Assembly: GCA_022424815.1 (NCBI GenBank)
Contig: JAKMGS010000003.1
Span: 1 to 33,844 of the forward strand
Direction: 5' to 3'
Origin: Schleiferiaceae bacterium
GTDB lineage: Bacteria > Bacteroidota > Bacteroidia > Flavobacteriales > Schleiferiaceae
DNA length: 33,844 bases
The notes beneath the pieces are model-generated. The model was not told where the DNA came from. It ran no database searches and saw only the letters and a program-made list of their open reading frames with translations. How positions within the stretch are numbered: the stretch's first letter is position 1; each line of letters opens with the position of its first letter. Of this stretch, positions 1-9,751 are shown in pieces. A program made the translations under genes and the position numbers.

Positions 1-1705
1 TACCCGTAAGGAAATTGGCCCCAAGAGTATATTCAACGCCGCCATTAGAGTTCAAGATCTCTACTTCAGCACCGTTCCATCCGTCGCCCCAAGTATCCGT
101 CAACTCGATGTCGAACGTACACATTTGCGATAGAGAACACGCCAATGTTTTGAACGATACAGGACCATATCCTGGGGAGATGGTACTGTCCGAACACATT
201 TGAACGACATACACATCGTACGTCGTATTTGAGGTCAAACCGGTCAACCAAGCAGGTGAACCTGTAACTTGGACTTGGGTACCTGTTCCTTGCGTAAATC
301 CAGGAGGGCCGTATTCCAACCAAGTCGCAATTCCACTCGCGCTGTAGGTGATTTGAGCCGAGTCCATGCCCACTGTGCTCACACCGATGGCCGATGGTGG
401 CAAACATGGAGGCGCGTCCTTGATCAAGATATCTTCAATATATACCGCACTATAGGTACTAGTATCTGAAGAAACAATCGCGATGTGGTCGTCTGACATG
501 TTGTATCCGGTGCTCGAGTCGAAGTACACGGTGAATTTGGTCCAAGTACCTCCATTTGGTACTGAAAGTGTATCGATAATGTCCAAGCTCGTTAAGCTCG
601 ATGGCGAGCTCACGGTACCCACATACACGTCGTTTCCTACAGAAAAGCCCGTGTTCGCGAGCCAGATGTCCATTTGCTTCGTACCGCTGTCCAAACCGAT
701 CACGGCTGGGCTCACGAGCGCTTCGTAGGCTGCATCGTAGGAGTTGTAGAGGTAGTAGTAGTTTGAGTTGCTCAATGGAGTGATGCTCCATGTAGCATTA
801 TTGATATATCCGTATCCTGCTGCGCCCGATTCCTCTACGTAGTACCAACAAGATGGTGCGTTTGGATTGCTAAATGAGCCTGTAGAGTCATTATCGAAGC
901 CCTCGTAAATAGGCGTGCTCAATGCAGCACACAATGTCTTTACTGAATAAGGTCCGACCGTTGTGCTGTATCCGTTCCCGGCACCGCTACAATCTGTTTC
1001 TAGATAGAATTCGTACCAAGTATTCGGGCTCAAACCGGTGATGGTTGCCGTGGTATCGTACACGGTAATGGTGGTTGGAACTGCCGAAGAACCCATCACG
1101 TTATAGTCCACATTGAAGACCGTGTCATTACTTGTCCAAGTAATAGTCGCTGTAGTATCCGTCGCTGTTAAGCTGGCCAATACTGGCGCCGGACATGCTG
1201 GCGGCGTGGTAACTGTCACCGTGTAATCGTGTGTTTCACCATAGATAAAACTACTACAGCTTTCAGATGCACCGATTGTGGCAGAATAGTTTGAACGCAC
1301 ACGCAAACGGTAAGAACCCAAACTCACTGTCGATGGGATGGTAATCGATCCTACCGTCGAGCTCCACGCGTTGGTAGGGCTTGACCATAAGTGTTCCCCA
1401 CTGTCAGAGAAATCACCGTCATCGTTGAAATCCACCCACACCGCGAAGTACTGGGTCGACCAGTTCGAGGTGAATGATACCGAAGTAGGTACGGTCTGTT
1501 GGATAAATATGGTATCCGAAGTCTGTACGTTATAGTACGAAGACGAGGTACAGCCCGTAGCTGTATCTGAGAAGTTCCCGATGTATACGTCATCGATATC
1601 ATCTCCGTACGTACACCCTGTGGAATACGAAGGCGTACAGTAGGTCTGTGCTTGAACAGCAAAGCTCATAACGCCTAAGGCAATGGTTAGTAGTAGTTTT
1701 TTCAC
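1..1705 (-). CDS. Secreted GEVED / fibronectin type III multidomain protein (partial, C-terminus beyond left edge)
   Basis: Minus-strand frame open from a GTG at 1705 to base 1; I checked every in-frame triplet for stops. Starts (V/M)KKLLLTIALGVMSFAVQAQTYCTPSYSTGCTYGDDIDDV; contains GEVED-like FAVWVDFNDDGDFSDSGE, FN3-like segments and ...DTWGDGWNGAEVEI. Missing from the supplied ORF track. Confidence 0.8.
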   Translation of the reverse strand, partial: MKKLLLTIALGVMSFAVQAQTYCTPSYSTGCTYGDDIDDVYIGNFSDTATGCTSSSYYNVQTSDTIFIQQTVPTSVSFTSNWSTQYFAVWVDFNDDGDFSDSGEHLWSSPTNAWSSTVGSITIPSTVSLGSYRLRVRSNYSATIGASESCSSFIYGETHDYTVTVTTPPACPAPVLASLTATDTTATITWTSNDTVFNVDYNVMGSSAVPTTITVYDTTATITGLSPNTWYEFYLETDCSGAGNGYSTTVGPYSVKTLCAALSTPIYEGFDNDSTGSFSNPNAPSCWYYVEESGAAGYGYINNATWSITPLSNSNYYYLYNSYDAAYEALVSPAVIGLDSGTKQMDIWLANTGFSVGNDVYVGTVSSPSSLTSLDIIDTLSVPNGGTWTKFTVYFDSSTGYNMSDDHIAIVSSDTSTYSAVYIEDILIKDAPPCLPPSAIGVSTVGMDSAQITYSASGIATWLEYGPPGFTQGTGTQVQVTGSPAWLTGLTSNTTYDVYVVQMCSDSTISPGYGPVSFKTLACSLSQMCTFDIELTDTWGDGWNGAEVEILNSNGGVEYTLGANFLTG

Positions 1706-1856
1706 GGCGTGAAATTTTTGAATAATATGGAAAGGTAAGAATAATTGGTCCTATGATACATTGCAATGTTGCCCAAAGAGTGAGCGTAGAGAAATTATTG
1801 AGGAAAGGAGGGGCCAATTGAGCGAAAAACCACTTTTAATCGCGATTTTTGAAACC

Positions 1857-2936
1857 ATGCGACATCAACTATCCTTCTTCACCGCACTCTTGCTCGTAGG
1901 TTGCGCAGTCCAGAGCCAGCCCCAGGGAGGACCGCGTGATGAAAACCCACCTACTATCGTCGCTCAAAGTCCAGCCATGGGTACCTTGAATTGGTCCGGA
2001 AACACCGCCGAAGTCTCTTTTGACGAGTATATTCAGGCGAAAAACCTACGTACTGCAATCACCACAACCCCAGCACTGGAAGGTATTGAAGCCAAAATCA
2101 AAGGCAAAAGTCTAAGCATTGAATGGGATACTCAAGAGTTATTACCAAATACCACCTATCGTATAGCACTTGGAGATGCCGTTGGCGATTTAAATGAAAA
2201 CAACTTATACCAAAACCTAGAATTAGTCTGGAGTACCGGTAGCTATATAGATAGCCTTTCACTCCATGGGAGTACTATACCCGAAAAAAAAGCACCGTTC
2301 GACAAACTGAAAATATGGCTTGTTCCCTCAGGAGTGGACACCGTAACCACCGCAATCTTTAGCACGGTCCCCGGTAAAAGTGGAGAATTCAAGTTCTCTT
2401 ACTTACCACATGGAACCTTTGACGTTTTAGTCTTTGAAGATTTAAATTTTAATAATCGCTGGGAACCCGAATCAGAACCGTTTGGAATAAGCAAAAATCA
2501 CAACACAGAACTGGATTCATTACCCGTAAACGTTCCCTTCTACAACGGTTTTTTTGAACTTCCTGAAGATCCTTCAACATCATTAATGGACTCCATAGCC
2601 GTAATACTAGATACTGCAAAAGCTGAAAATACGGGTCATTTAACATTATTGATTCCACCAGTGGATCAAACAACATTTGGCTGGCTTATCCATGAGAGCG
2701 GGTTTCAAAAGAAGTTCATCTTCACCACATATCGTCAAAACGATACCTCGTACCTAGATCTGGGAAACCAATTGCCCGGTAATTATGTTTTTCGTGGCTT
2801 CATAGATTCAAACTCGGATTCAACCTGGACCCCGGCATCCTGGTATGAAGGTCGTGAGAGTGAGTTTATTTTAACAGATCAGAACTTCGAACTCAAAGCG
2901 AACTGGGACCTTGAGCAAACCTTGATTTTAAAATAA
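1857..2936 (+). CDS. Ig-like (Big_5-type) domain lipoprotein
   Basis: ORF 1761..2936 with more likely start at 1857 (MRHQLSFFTALLLVGCAVQSQPQGGPRDENPPTIVAQSPA), giving a lipobox LLVGC. Confidence 0.7.
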   Translation: MRHQLSFFTALLLVGCAVQSQPQGGPRDENPPTIVAQSPAMGTLNWSGNTAEVSFDEYIQAKNLRTAITTTPALEGIEAKIKGKSLSIEWDTQELLPNTTYRIALGDAVGDLNENNLYQNLELVWSTGSYIDSLSLHGSTIPEKKAPFDKLKIWLVPSGVDTVTTAIFSTVPGKSGEFKFSYLPHGTFDVLVFEDLNFNNRWEPESEPFGISKNHNTELDSLPVNVPFYNGFFELPEDPSTSLMDSIAVILDTAKAENTGHLTLLIPPVDQTTFGWLIHESGFQKKFIFTTYRQNDTSYLDLGNQLPGNYVFRGFIDSNSDSTWTPASWYEGRESEFILTDQNFELKANWDLEQTLILK

Positions 2937-2984
2937 TTGCCACTGCACCTACCTAAACAACGAGGTCAACAAGCAGCCGGTCTT

Positions 2985-3659
2985 TTAATCATTCAGCAAG
3001 CTCGCAATATCCTTGATCAATAGGTCCATTTGGGCATCGTTCGTGCCGTCGTAGAACCCGCGAATGCGCTTTTTCTTGTCGACTAATACAACGTTTTCTG
3101 TGTGAATGAAATCGTGTTCGTCAAAGCTTGTACCCGGTTCCATCACTGCGAAATATTGACGGCGCGCCATGCGGTAGAGCTCCTCTTTTTCACCGGTCAA
3201 CAAATGCCACTTGCCCTGAATGGCACCCATGCGTTGGCCGTATTCGTACATCACCTCCACCGTATCAATCTCGGGCATCACAGTATGACTGACCAAATTC
3301 ACTCTAGGCTCATCTCTGTAGGCGTCTTGAATGCGCTGGAAGTTCTGTCCCATTGCAATACAAATAGTCGGACAGGTCGTGAAGAAAAAGTCCGCCACAT
3401 ATACTTTATCGCGCAACAAGGAAGAATCCACCTCATTGCCCCACTGGTCCAGTAGATGAAAGTTTCCAATGCGGTGACCGCGACCCACACGCTCCAAATC
3501 GTCGTCTACAACGGCAGGATTCAAATCCACTGGATTATAGATCGGCAAGACTCGCTTGGGCTTGAGCTTTTGAAAGGACGCATAGGTTCCTACTACAAAC
3601 ACACTCAATAGCGCAATGATTTTAATCCATTCTGAAGTTTTGAGGCGTATCTTTATCAT
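2985..3659 (-). CDS. SCO1/SenC family protein
   Basis: Signal anchor, then DFFFTTCPTICIAMGQNFQRIQ (CPxxC-type SCO motif) and FIHTENVVLVDKKKRIRGFYDGT. Start chosen at MIKIRLKTSEW (3659). Confidence 0.85.
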   Translation of the reverse strand: MIKIRLKTSEWIKIIALLSVFVVGTYASFQKLKPKRVLPIYNPVDLNPAVVDDDLERVGRGHRIGNFHLLDQWGNEVDSSLLRDKVYVADFFFTTCPTICIAMGQNFQRIQDAYRDEPRVNLVSHTVMPEIDTVEVMYEYGQRMGAIQGKWHLLTGEKEELYRMARRQYFAVMEPGTSFDEHDFIHTENVVLVDKKKRIRGFYDGTNDAQMDLLIKDIASLLND

Positions 3660-4074
3660 GATTTCAAAAGTACAACGAGTGATGAAGCTACGCCCCACCT
3701 TTTATCATGCATTTTTCATTATTGTCTTCGCAGCACTTATAGCCTCTTGTGGAGGCAGTGAGGAGCCCATACAATTGACTATACCAGAATCAACACCTGT
3801 GGCTAAAAAGGGTTCGGATATTCCTGAAGAGGTCAAAAAGCTATTGACCATGCATACCTGTTTAGGTTGTCATAAAATGGATAAAAAACTCATTGGACCC
3901 ACATTTAAAGACATCGCTGCACGAGGTTATACTGCGGAAGAAATGGTTCAATTAATGCAGGTGCCACAACCCGAAAATTGGCCAGATTATCCACCTATGG
4001 CCTCCATGTCCTTTGTGGCAAAAGGAGATTTGTTGGCCATCGCCGAGTGGATCACTGAAATTCCTGTGGAATAA
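3658..4074 (+). CDS. c-type cytochrome lipoprotein
   Basis: ALIASCGG lipobox-like signal; HTCLGCHK (CXXCH) heme motif; downstream PPMASMS Met ligand candidate. Confidence 0.8.
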   Translation: MISKVQRVMKLRPTFYHAFFIIVFAALIASCGGSEEPIQLTIPESTPVAKKGSDIPEEVKKLLTMHTCLGCHKMDKKLIGPTFKDIAARGYTAEEMVQLMQVPQPENWPDYPPMASMSFVAKGDLLAIAEWITEIPVE

Positions 4075-5949
4075 TTGGACATTAAAAACCTTCTTTCCGT
4101 TCACCAGCTCAGTAAATCCTATGGGATTAAAACGCTGTTTACCGACCTGACTTTCGGGATTTCGGAAGGGGAGAAAATTGCCATTGTCGCCAAGAACGGC
4201 TCCGGAAAAAGTACGCTGATGCGCACCTTGATGGACCCTGCCATCGCAGATTCCGGCACCATCAGTTACCGCAAAGGCATCAAGCTGCGCTACCTCGAAC
4301 AACATCCGGAATTTGCCCCAGGTCAAACCGTCCGAGATGTGCTCTACCAAAGTGAACACCCCGGTCTTGAAGCGCTACGACAGTACGAAAGTATTGTCGC
4401 CGAAGGCGGAGATGCCCATGCCATGCAACTGGCCTTAGATAAGGTCGAGGCAACAGGTGGCTGGGCCATTGAAGGACGCATTCAAGAGATGCACGGCAAG
4501 ATGAACCTCCCAGCCATGGACCGCATCATCGACAAGTTCTCCGGCGGTGAAATCAAGAGATTGGCCATGGCGCAACTCTTCATCGAAGAGCCCGACCTTA
4601 TTTTGATGGACGAGCCCACCAACCACTTGGACCTAGACATCATCGAATGGCTGGAAGAATACCTGATCGGCTACAAGGGCGCGCTATTAATGATCACGCA
4701 CGACCGCTATTTTCTCGAACGGGTGTGTGGGACCATATACGAATTGGACCATCATACCTTCTTCAAATACGACGGGAACTACAGCTATTTCCTAGAACAA
4801 AAGGAATTGCGTGAAGCGAATGAAGCGGCCAATTTGCACAAGGCGAAGCAACTCTTCAAAAAAGAACTTGACTGGATGCGCCGAACGCCAAGTGCCCGCA
4901 CAGGAAAGGCCAAGGACCGCATTGACCGCTTCGGCGAAGTCAAAAAAATCGCCAAGCAACGCGTGGACGACCGCGAAGTCAGCCTGGCCATCAACAGCCA
5001 GCGTCTCGGAGGTAAAATCCTCGAGTTGCACAAAGTAGGCAAGAGCTTTCCAGATAAGCTCCTCATTGAATCCTTCGACTACACCTTCAAAAAAGGCGAG
5101 CGCGTCGGAATCGTAGGCCCCAACGGTAGCGGAAAGTCTACCCTCCTGAAAATGATCCTGGGCGAAGAAAGCCCCTCCAAGGGAAAAATCATCACCGGTG
5201 ATACCGTCATCTTTGGCCACTACAGCCAAGGCGGCATTGCCGACAAAGACCACCTGAAAGTCATCGAAGTCGTCCAAGAAATAGGCGAGTACATCACCTT
5301 GAATAAGGGTCAAAAGCTCACCGCTTCCCAATTATGTGAACGCTTCCTCTTCGACGGCAACCAGCAGTACAGCTACACCTCCACGCTAAGCGGCGGGGAA
5401 AAGCGTCGACTCTACCTGCTCACCATCTTGATGAAGAATCCGAACTTCCTCATTCTCGATGAGCCCACCAATGACCTAGACATCCTCACTCTTCAAGCCC
5501 TCGAGGAATTTCTCGATGACTTCCCCGGGTGTTTGCTCGTGGTCAGCCACGACCGCTATTTCCTAGACAAGCTCTGTGACCACCTCTTCGTCTTTGAAGG
5601 GGGCGGCCGCATCAAGGACTTCAATGGGCATTATTACGAGTGGCGCGAGGAGCAAAAACGCATCGACGCGATCAAAACGGCCGCCCCTAAACCCGTGGTG
5701 GAAGAAGCACCGAAGAAGGAGAAGCCTAAGACCAAAATGGGGTACATGGAAAAGCGCGAGTGGGACGCGCTGCCTGGAGAAATTGAAGCTTTAGAAGCAC
5801 GTCGAGATACCTTGAACGCAGTCTTTGAAAGCACAGAGCAGGACCCGGAAGAGGTCGCCAAAGCTGCCGCTGAGATTCAGGAGGTGCTCGATACGTTGGA
5901 CGAAAAAGAAATGCGCTGGCTGGAATTGTCAGAATTAGACTACGAATAA
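4075..5949 (+). CDS. ABC-F family ATP-binding protein (Uup-like)
   Basis: Two ABC cassettes: GKNGSGKSTL, SGGEIKRLAMAQ, LILMDEPTNHLDL; second GPNGSGKSTL, LSGGEKRRLYLL, LILDEPTNDLD; charged C-terminal coiled coil. TTG start directly after the cytochrome stop. Confidence 0.9.
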   Translation: MDIKNLLSVHQLSKSYGIKTLFTDLTFGISEGEKIAIVAKNGSGKSTLMRTLMDPAIADSGTISYRKGIKLRYLEQHPEFAPGQTVRDVLYQSEHPGLEALRQYESIVAEGGDAHAMQLALDKVEATGGWAIEGRIQEMHGKMNLPAMDRIIDKFSGGEIKRLAMAQLFIEEPDLILMDEPTNHLDLDIIEWLEEYLIGYKGALLMITHDRYFLERVCGTIYELDHHTFFKYDGNYSYFLEQKELREANEAANLHKAKQLFKKELDWMRRTPSARTGKAKDRIDRFGEVKKIAKQRVDDREVSLAINSQRLGGKILELHKVGKSFPDKLLIESFDYTFKKGERVGIVGPNGSGKSTLLKMILGEESPSKGKIITGDTVIFGHYSQGGIADKDHLKVIEVVQEIGEYITLNKGQKLTASQLCERFLFDGNQQYSYTSTLSGGEKRRLYLLTILMKNPNFLILDEPTNDLDILTLQALEEFLDDFPGCLLVVSHDRYFLDKLCDHLFVFEGGGRIKDFNGHYYEWREEQKRIDAIKTAAPKPVVEEAPKKEKPKTKMGYMEKREWDALPGEIEALEARRDTLNAVFESTEQDPEEVAKAAAEIQEVLDTLDEKEMRWLELSELDYE

Positions 5950-5976
5950 CTAAATTTAAAACCTAAGACCATCACA

Positions 5977-6669
5977 GTGAGCAATCCGCAACCCATTCTC
6001 AAGCTTCGTGGCATCACCCGAGATTTTAAATTAGGATCCCAGACCGTCCATGTCCTCAAAGGCATCGATTTGGACATCTTCAAAAACTCCTACGTAGCCT
6101 TGATGGGACCTTCCGGGTCGGGAAAATCTACCTTGATGAACTTATTGGGCTGCTTAGACACCCCCACGGCAGGTTCTTATGAACTCAACGGCAACGATGT
6201 GAGTGTGATGGGCGACAACGAATTGGCCGAAATCCGCAATCACGAGATCGGCTTCGTGTTCCAAACCTTTAACCTTTTACCCCGCTCTACCGCACTTGAA
6301 AACGTGGCCCTTCCACTGGTCTATGCCGGACTGGGCAAAGAAGAGCGGGAGGCACGTGCCGCGGAAGTCTTGACCCAGGTAGGGCTTGCCGATCGCATGG
6401 ACCACCGTCCGAACCAGCTCTCCGGAGGGCAACGTCAACGCGTGGCTGTGGCCAGAGCATTGGTCAATAATCCCGCCTTGATCCTCGCCGATGAGCCAAC
6501 GGGAAACCTAGATTCTAAGACCTCTATCGAAATCATGAAACTCTTCGATGATATCCAAGCGGCCGGAAATACCGTCGTGCTCGTGACTCACGAAGAAGAT
6601 ATTGCACAGTACGCCAAGCGTGTCATCCGTCTGGTCGACGGCCAAATAGATTCAGATATTTCAAAATAA
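5977..6669 (+). CDS. ABC transporter ATP-binding protein (LolD/MacB type)
   Basis: GTG start; [54 protein letters not shown]. Confidence 0.9.
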   Translation: MSNPQPILKLRGITRDFKLGSQTVHVLKGIDLDIFKNSYVALMGPSGSGKSTLMNLLGCLDTPTAGSYELNGNDVSVMGDNELAEIRNHEIGFVFQTFNLLPRSTALENVALPLVYAGLGKEEREARAAEVLTQVGLADRMDHRPNQLSGGQRQRVAVARALVNNPALILADEPTGNLDSKTSIEIMKLFDDIQAAGNTVVLVTHEEDIAQYAKRVIRLVDGQIDSDISK

Positions 6670-6675
6670 ACCCAA

Positions 6676-8814
6676 ATGAAAAAGTTCACCTTCCTTTTTG
6701 CCCTCGTCCTCTTCGGGTTTTCGAGCTTCGGACAGCACACCTTAACCTTGGAAGATGCCGTCCTAAATGGACGTAAGTATTACCCGCAAGGGCTGATCAT
6801 GCCGCAATGGGTGCCGGGTACAGACGCCTATTCGCATTTGATCGACGGCTACCAAACCATGGCCATCATAGATGCCAAATCTGGAGAAGAAAGCGGCCGT
6901 ATTACTGCCGGACAGATTAATGATGCCTTGACCGCAACCAATCAAGAAGTAAGCCTAAGAGGCACTTGGATGCTCGAGTGGCAGGACGACCATACGGTAA
7001 GATTCACGGAAGGAGGCACCTTGTACTCGTACGACATGAACACGAGCGAGATCACTGCACATTTTACCATGGCAGAAGGCAATGCAAACGTGCACCTCAG
7101 CACCTATGGAAACGCCGCCTACACGGTGGGTAATAATGTGTTTGTGAGTTGGAGTGAAGACGGTTCTACGGTCCAAGTGACCAAGCATGAAAACCCAAAC
7201 ATCGTCAGTGGACAGGCCGTTGCGCGCAGCGAATTTGGAATCACCGAAGGGCTGTTCTGGAATCCAAAAGGAGATGCCATCGCGTTCTATGAAAAGGATG
7301 AAAGTGCGGTGACCAACTACCCCCTCTTAGACATCACCTCTACACCCGGATCCCTCAAAGAGATCAAATATCCAATGGCCGGTCAGGGATCGGAATATGC
7401 CAAAGTGGGCGTGTACCGCAAGGGCAGCAAAAAGCCAATCTACCTCGATACCGACGGGGTGGAGCACGATCAATATTTGACCAACCTCAGCTGGTCTCCC
7501 GACGGCAAGACAATTCTTTTGGCCATCGTTAATCGTGCCCAAAACCACTATGATGTGGTGGCCTTTAACGCCAAAAACGGAAAGCGAAAAGAAACAATAT
7601 TGAGCGTGAGCAATGATAAATGGGCCGAGCCTGAACATGCCGCCTATTGGGTGGGCGCTGATGATTTTGTTTGGTTAAGCGAACGCGACGGTTTCATGAA
7701 CCTTTATCTGTACAACACTAAGGGCGTCATGGTGCGTCAATTGACCGATAATGATTTTGTGGCTACAGGCATTCTGGGCCAGGACAAGAGCGGAGACCTC
7801 CTCTTCACGGCGACGGGCGATGACCCGCGGGAATCTCACCTGTTCAGCGTGAGCCTGAAGGGCAAACAGATCCAATTAACCAAGGCAGCCGGCTACCACA
7901 GTCCTACCGTACAAGAGGGCGGCCATTACTTTATCGACAGCTACAGCAGCGTGGACGTACCTGCCAAAGACGTGTTGATGACCACCGGTGGAAAAGAGGA
8001 GCGCACCCTCGCCGAGGCGGCCGACCCGTTTGAAGGTACCAACATTCGCAAGCCAGAAATGGGCAACATCACCGGTCCCGACGGTTCTACCTTGTACACC
8101 CGTACCTACTTGCCGTACGATTTTGACGGTTCGAAAAAATACCCCGTGCTCGTCTATGTGTACGGCGGAACACATGCCCAAATGGTGACCAACAGATGGA
8201 ACGGCGGCGGGCCGTTTTGGATGAACGAATTTGCCAACCGAGGATACATCGTATTTACATTGGACAACCGCGGTTCAGCACATCGTGGGACCCATTTCGA
8301 GCAGCAGATCCACAGACAATTGGGCACTGTTGAAATGGAGGACCAATTAGCCGGTGTCGCCTACCTCAAATCGCTGCCCTATGTCGACGGGGACCGTATG
8401 GCCGTGCACGGATGGAGCTATGGTGGATTCATGACAACCTCCCTCATGCTTCGCCAACCGGGCACCTTCAAAGCGGGTGTGGCCGGTGGCCCTGTTACCG
8501 ATTGGAAATACTATGAAATCATGTACGGCGAGCGCTACATGGACCGTCCCGAAGAAAACGAAGGCGGCTATGCAGAAAACCGCTTGCACAACTACGTGAG
8601 CAACCTCCAAGGCGACCTCCTACTCATTCACGGCACCGTGGACGATGTCGTAGTCATGCAGCACAACCTCAGTCTCGTAAAATCCTTCATCGATGCGGGG
8701 GTACAAATGGATTTCTTCCCATACCCTATGCACCCACACAATGTGCGTGGCAAGGACAGGTTGCACCTGATGACTAAGGTGTTAAACTACGTTGAGGAGA
8801 GTTTGGAGGAGTAG
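6676..8814 (+). CDS. S9 family peptidase, dipeptidyl peptidase IV-like
   Basis: Signal peptide, beta-propeller-like N-terminus, GWSYGGFMT nucleophile motif, C-terminal HGTVDDVV and PHNV catalytic region. Confidence 0.9.
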   Translation: MKKFTFLFALVLFGFSSFGQHTLTLEDAVLNGRKYYPQGLIMPQWVPGTDAYSHLIDGYQTMAIIDAKSGEESGRITAGQINDALTATNQEVSLRGTWMLEWQDDHTVRFTEGGTLYSYDMNTSEITAHFTMAEGNANVHLSTYGNAAYTVGNNVFVSWSEDGSTVQVTKHENPNIVSGQAVARSEFGITEGLFWNPKGDAIAFYEKDESAVTNYPLLDITSTPGSLKEIKYPMAGQGSEYAKVGVYRKGSKKPIYLDTDGVEHDQYLTNLSWSPDGKTILLAIVNRAQNHYDVVAFNAKNGKRKETILSVSNDKWAEPEHAAYWVGADDFVWLSERDGFMNLYLYNTKGVMVRQLTDNDFVATGILGQDKSGDLLFTATGDDPRESHLFSVSLKGKQIQLTKAAGYHSPTVQEGGHYFIDSYSSVDVPAKDVLMTTGGKEERTLAEAADPFEGTNIRKPEMGNITGPDGSTLYTRTYLPYDFDGSKKYPVLVYVYGGTHAQMVTNRWNGGGPFWMNEFANRGYIVFTLDNRGSAHRGTHFEQQIHRQLGTVEMEDQLAGVAYLKSLPYVDGDRMAVHGWSYGGFMTTSLMLRQPGTFKAGVAGGPVTDWKYYEIMYGERYMDRPEENEGGYAENRLHNYVSNLQGDLLLIHGTVDDVVVMQHNLSLVKSFIDAGVQMDFFPYPMHPHNVRGKDRLHLMTKVLNYVEESLEE

Positions 8815-8820
8815 GGATTG

Positions 8821-9129
8821 ATGGATAGAATCATCAAATTCCTTCCTTGGTTGAACGTTGGAATGAACGTGATCGCGTTCTTCCCCTTCACCTTGCACAT
8901 TATCATCACCGATGGCGGTGCATTCGGGTTCGGCTATTTGGCCTTGCCGTTTACGGTCTTTATGAATGTAGGAGGGGTTTTGGCAATGTTTCAAATCGTT
9001 CGAAAATCTAACCGACGATCTTATGCCATCATCAATGGCATTTTCGGGGTAGCAGGAATGCTTTTACTTTTCCTGGTATTGGCAGAATGGTGGACCGCAG
9101 TTTTGGAGAAGGTCAGTACGATGGGGTAA
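8821..9129 (+). CDS. Small integral membrane protein of unknown function
   Basis: About 102 aa with three hydrophobic segments; follows the DPP4-like gene directly. Confidence 0.6.
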   Translation: MDRIIKFLPWLNVGMNVIAFFPFTLHIIITDGGAFGFGYLALPFTVFMNVGGVLAMFQIVRKSNRRSYAIINGIFGVAGMLLLFLVLAEWWTAVLEKVSTMG

Positions 9130-9131
9130 AC

Positions 9132-9362
9132 CTACTCCGGCGGACAATTGATGAAATCGTCTTGGTCAAAGCCGTCGCACATCGCCTGACAAGCATTTGA
9201 GTAACGCAATATCTTGCCGTTGCCCTGCACGCATACTGGATCATATTCCATCGTACAGATGCAGTTTGGGTTTGAGGGCGCCACATTCTCTGCGGGTTGC
9301 CAGCTCGAGCATCCACCTAAACCAAGGGCAATTCCTGTAATTACTACGATTCTTTTCATCAT
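9132..9362 (-). CDS. Kazal-type domain lipoprotein
   Basis: LGLGGCSS lipobox; C-x-C-TMEYDPVCVQGNGKILRYSNACQAMCDG...C matches the Kazal Cys pattern. Confidence 0.7.
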   Translation of the reverse strand: MMKRIVVITGIALGLGGCSSWQPAENVAPSNPNCICTMEYDPVCVQGNGKILRYSNACQAMCDGFDQDDFINCPPE

Positions 9363-9661
9363 TTCCGTATCAAATCAACTATGGTATCCAGCTCAAATTG
9401 TGTGCCAATGCTACGACACGATTCATGCATCTTATTGCGTATCGGACCCGCTTCCACAGGCAATTTTTCCGCCGCCTGTTCCCTAGTCTGTCGATCGGGC
9501 CATTGCGCATAGGCCACATAGTTTCCTGCGGCCGATTTGTGTAGTCGAGAGCCACCACTGCCGGCATGTTCTTTGAAGAGTTCGGTAAGCGCTGACCAGG
9601 CCTCCACAAAATCATTCTCCGATCCCGGTTTCACATCAAAGGTGTAGATCACACTAAACAT
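9359..9661 (-). CDS. Antibiotic biosynthesis monooxygenase (ABM)-like domain protein
   Basis: MFSVIYTFDVKPGSENDFVEAWSALTELFKEHAGSGGSRLHKS...YVAYAQWPDR, a ferredoxin-like ABM fold pattern. Confidence 0.7.
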   Translation of the reverse strand: MFSVIYTFDVKPGSENDFVEAWSALTELFKEHAGSGGSRLHKSAAGNYVAYAQWPDRQTREQAAEKLPVEAGPIRNKMHESCRSIGTQFELDTIVDLIRK

Positions 9662-9683
9662 TCAGGCAAAATTTTTCAGAAGA

Positions 9684-9723
9684 TAAAAAAAGCCCGCGGA
9701 CCGGAGGTCCGCGGGCTTTTAAA
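9684..9723. terminator. Bidirectional intrinsic terminator
   Basis: aaaaaaAGCCCGCGGACCggaGGTCCGCGGGCTtttt, a perfect GC-rich stem with A/T tracts on both sides. Confidence 0.9.
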
Positions 9724-9751
9724 TACGATAAAATTTGGCGCTACGGGCCTC

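Noticed and set aside
4435-5861. Many antisense ORFs (e.g. 4792..5331 minus, 4785..5066 minus, 5634..5861 minus) opposite the ABC-F gene
   Set aside because: They lie within a well-supported conserved coding sequence and look like low-complexity mirror translations; no independent domain or signal.
5977-8814. Three-component ABC exporter linked to the DPP4-like gene
   Set aside because: Only the ATPase is present; no MacB/LolC-type permease is encoded adjacent, so a dedicated exporter cannot be supported.
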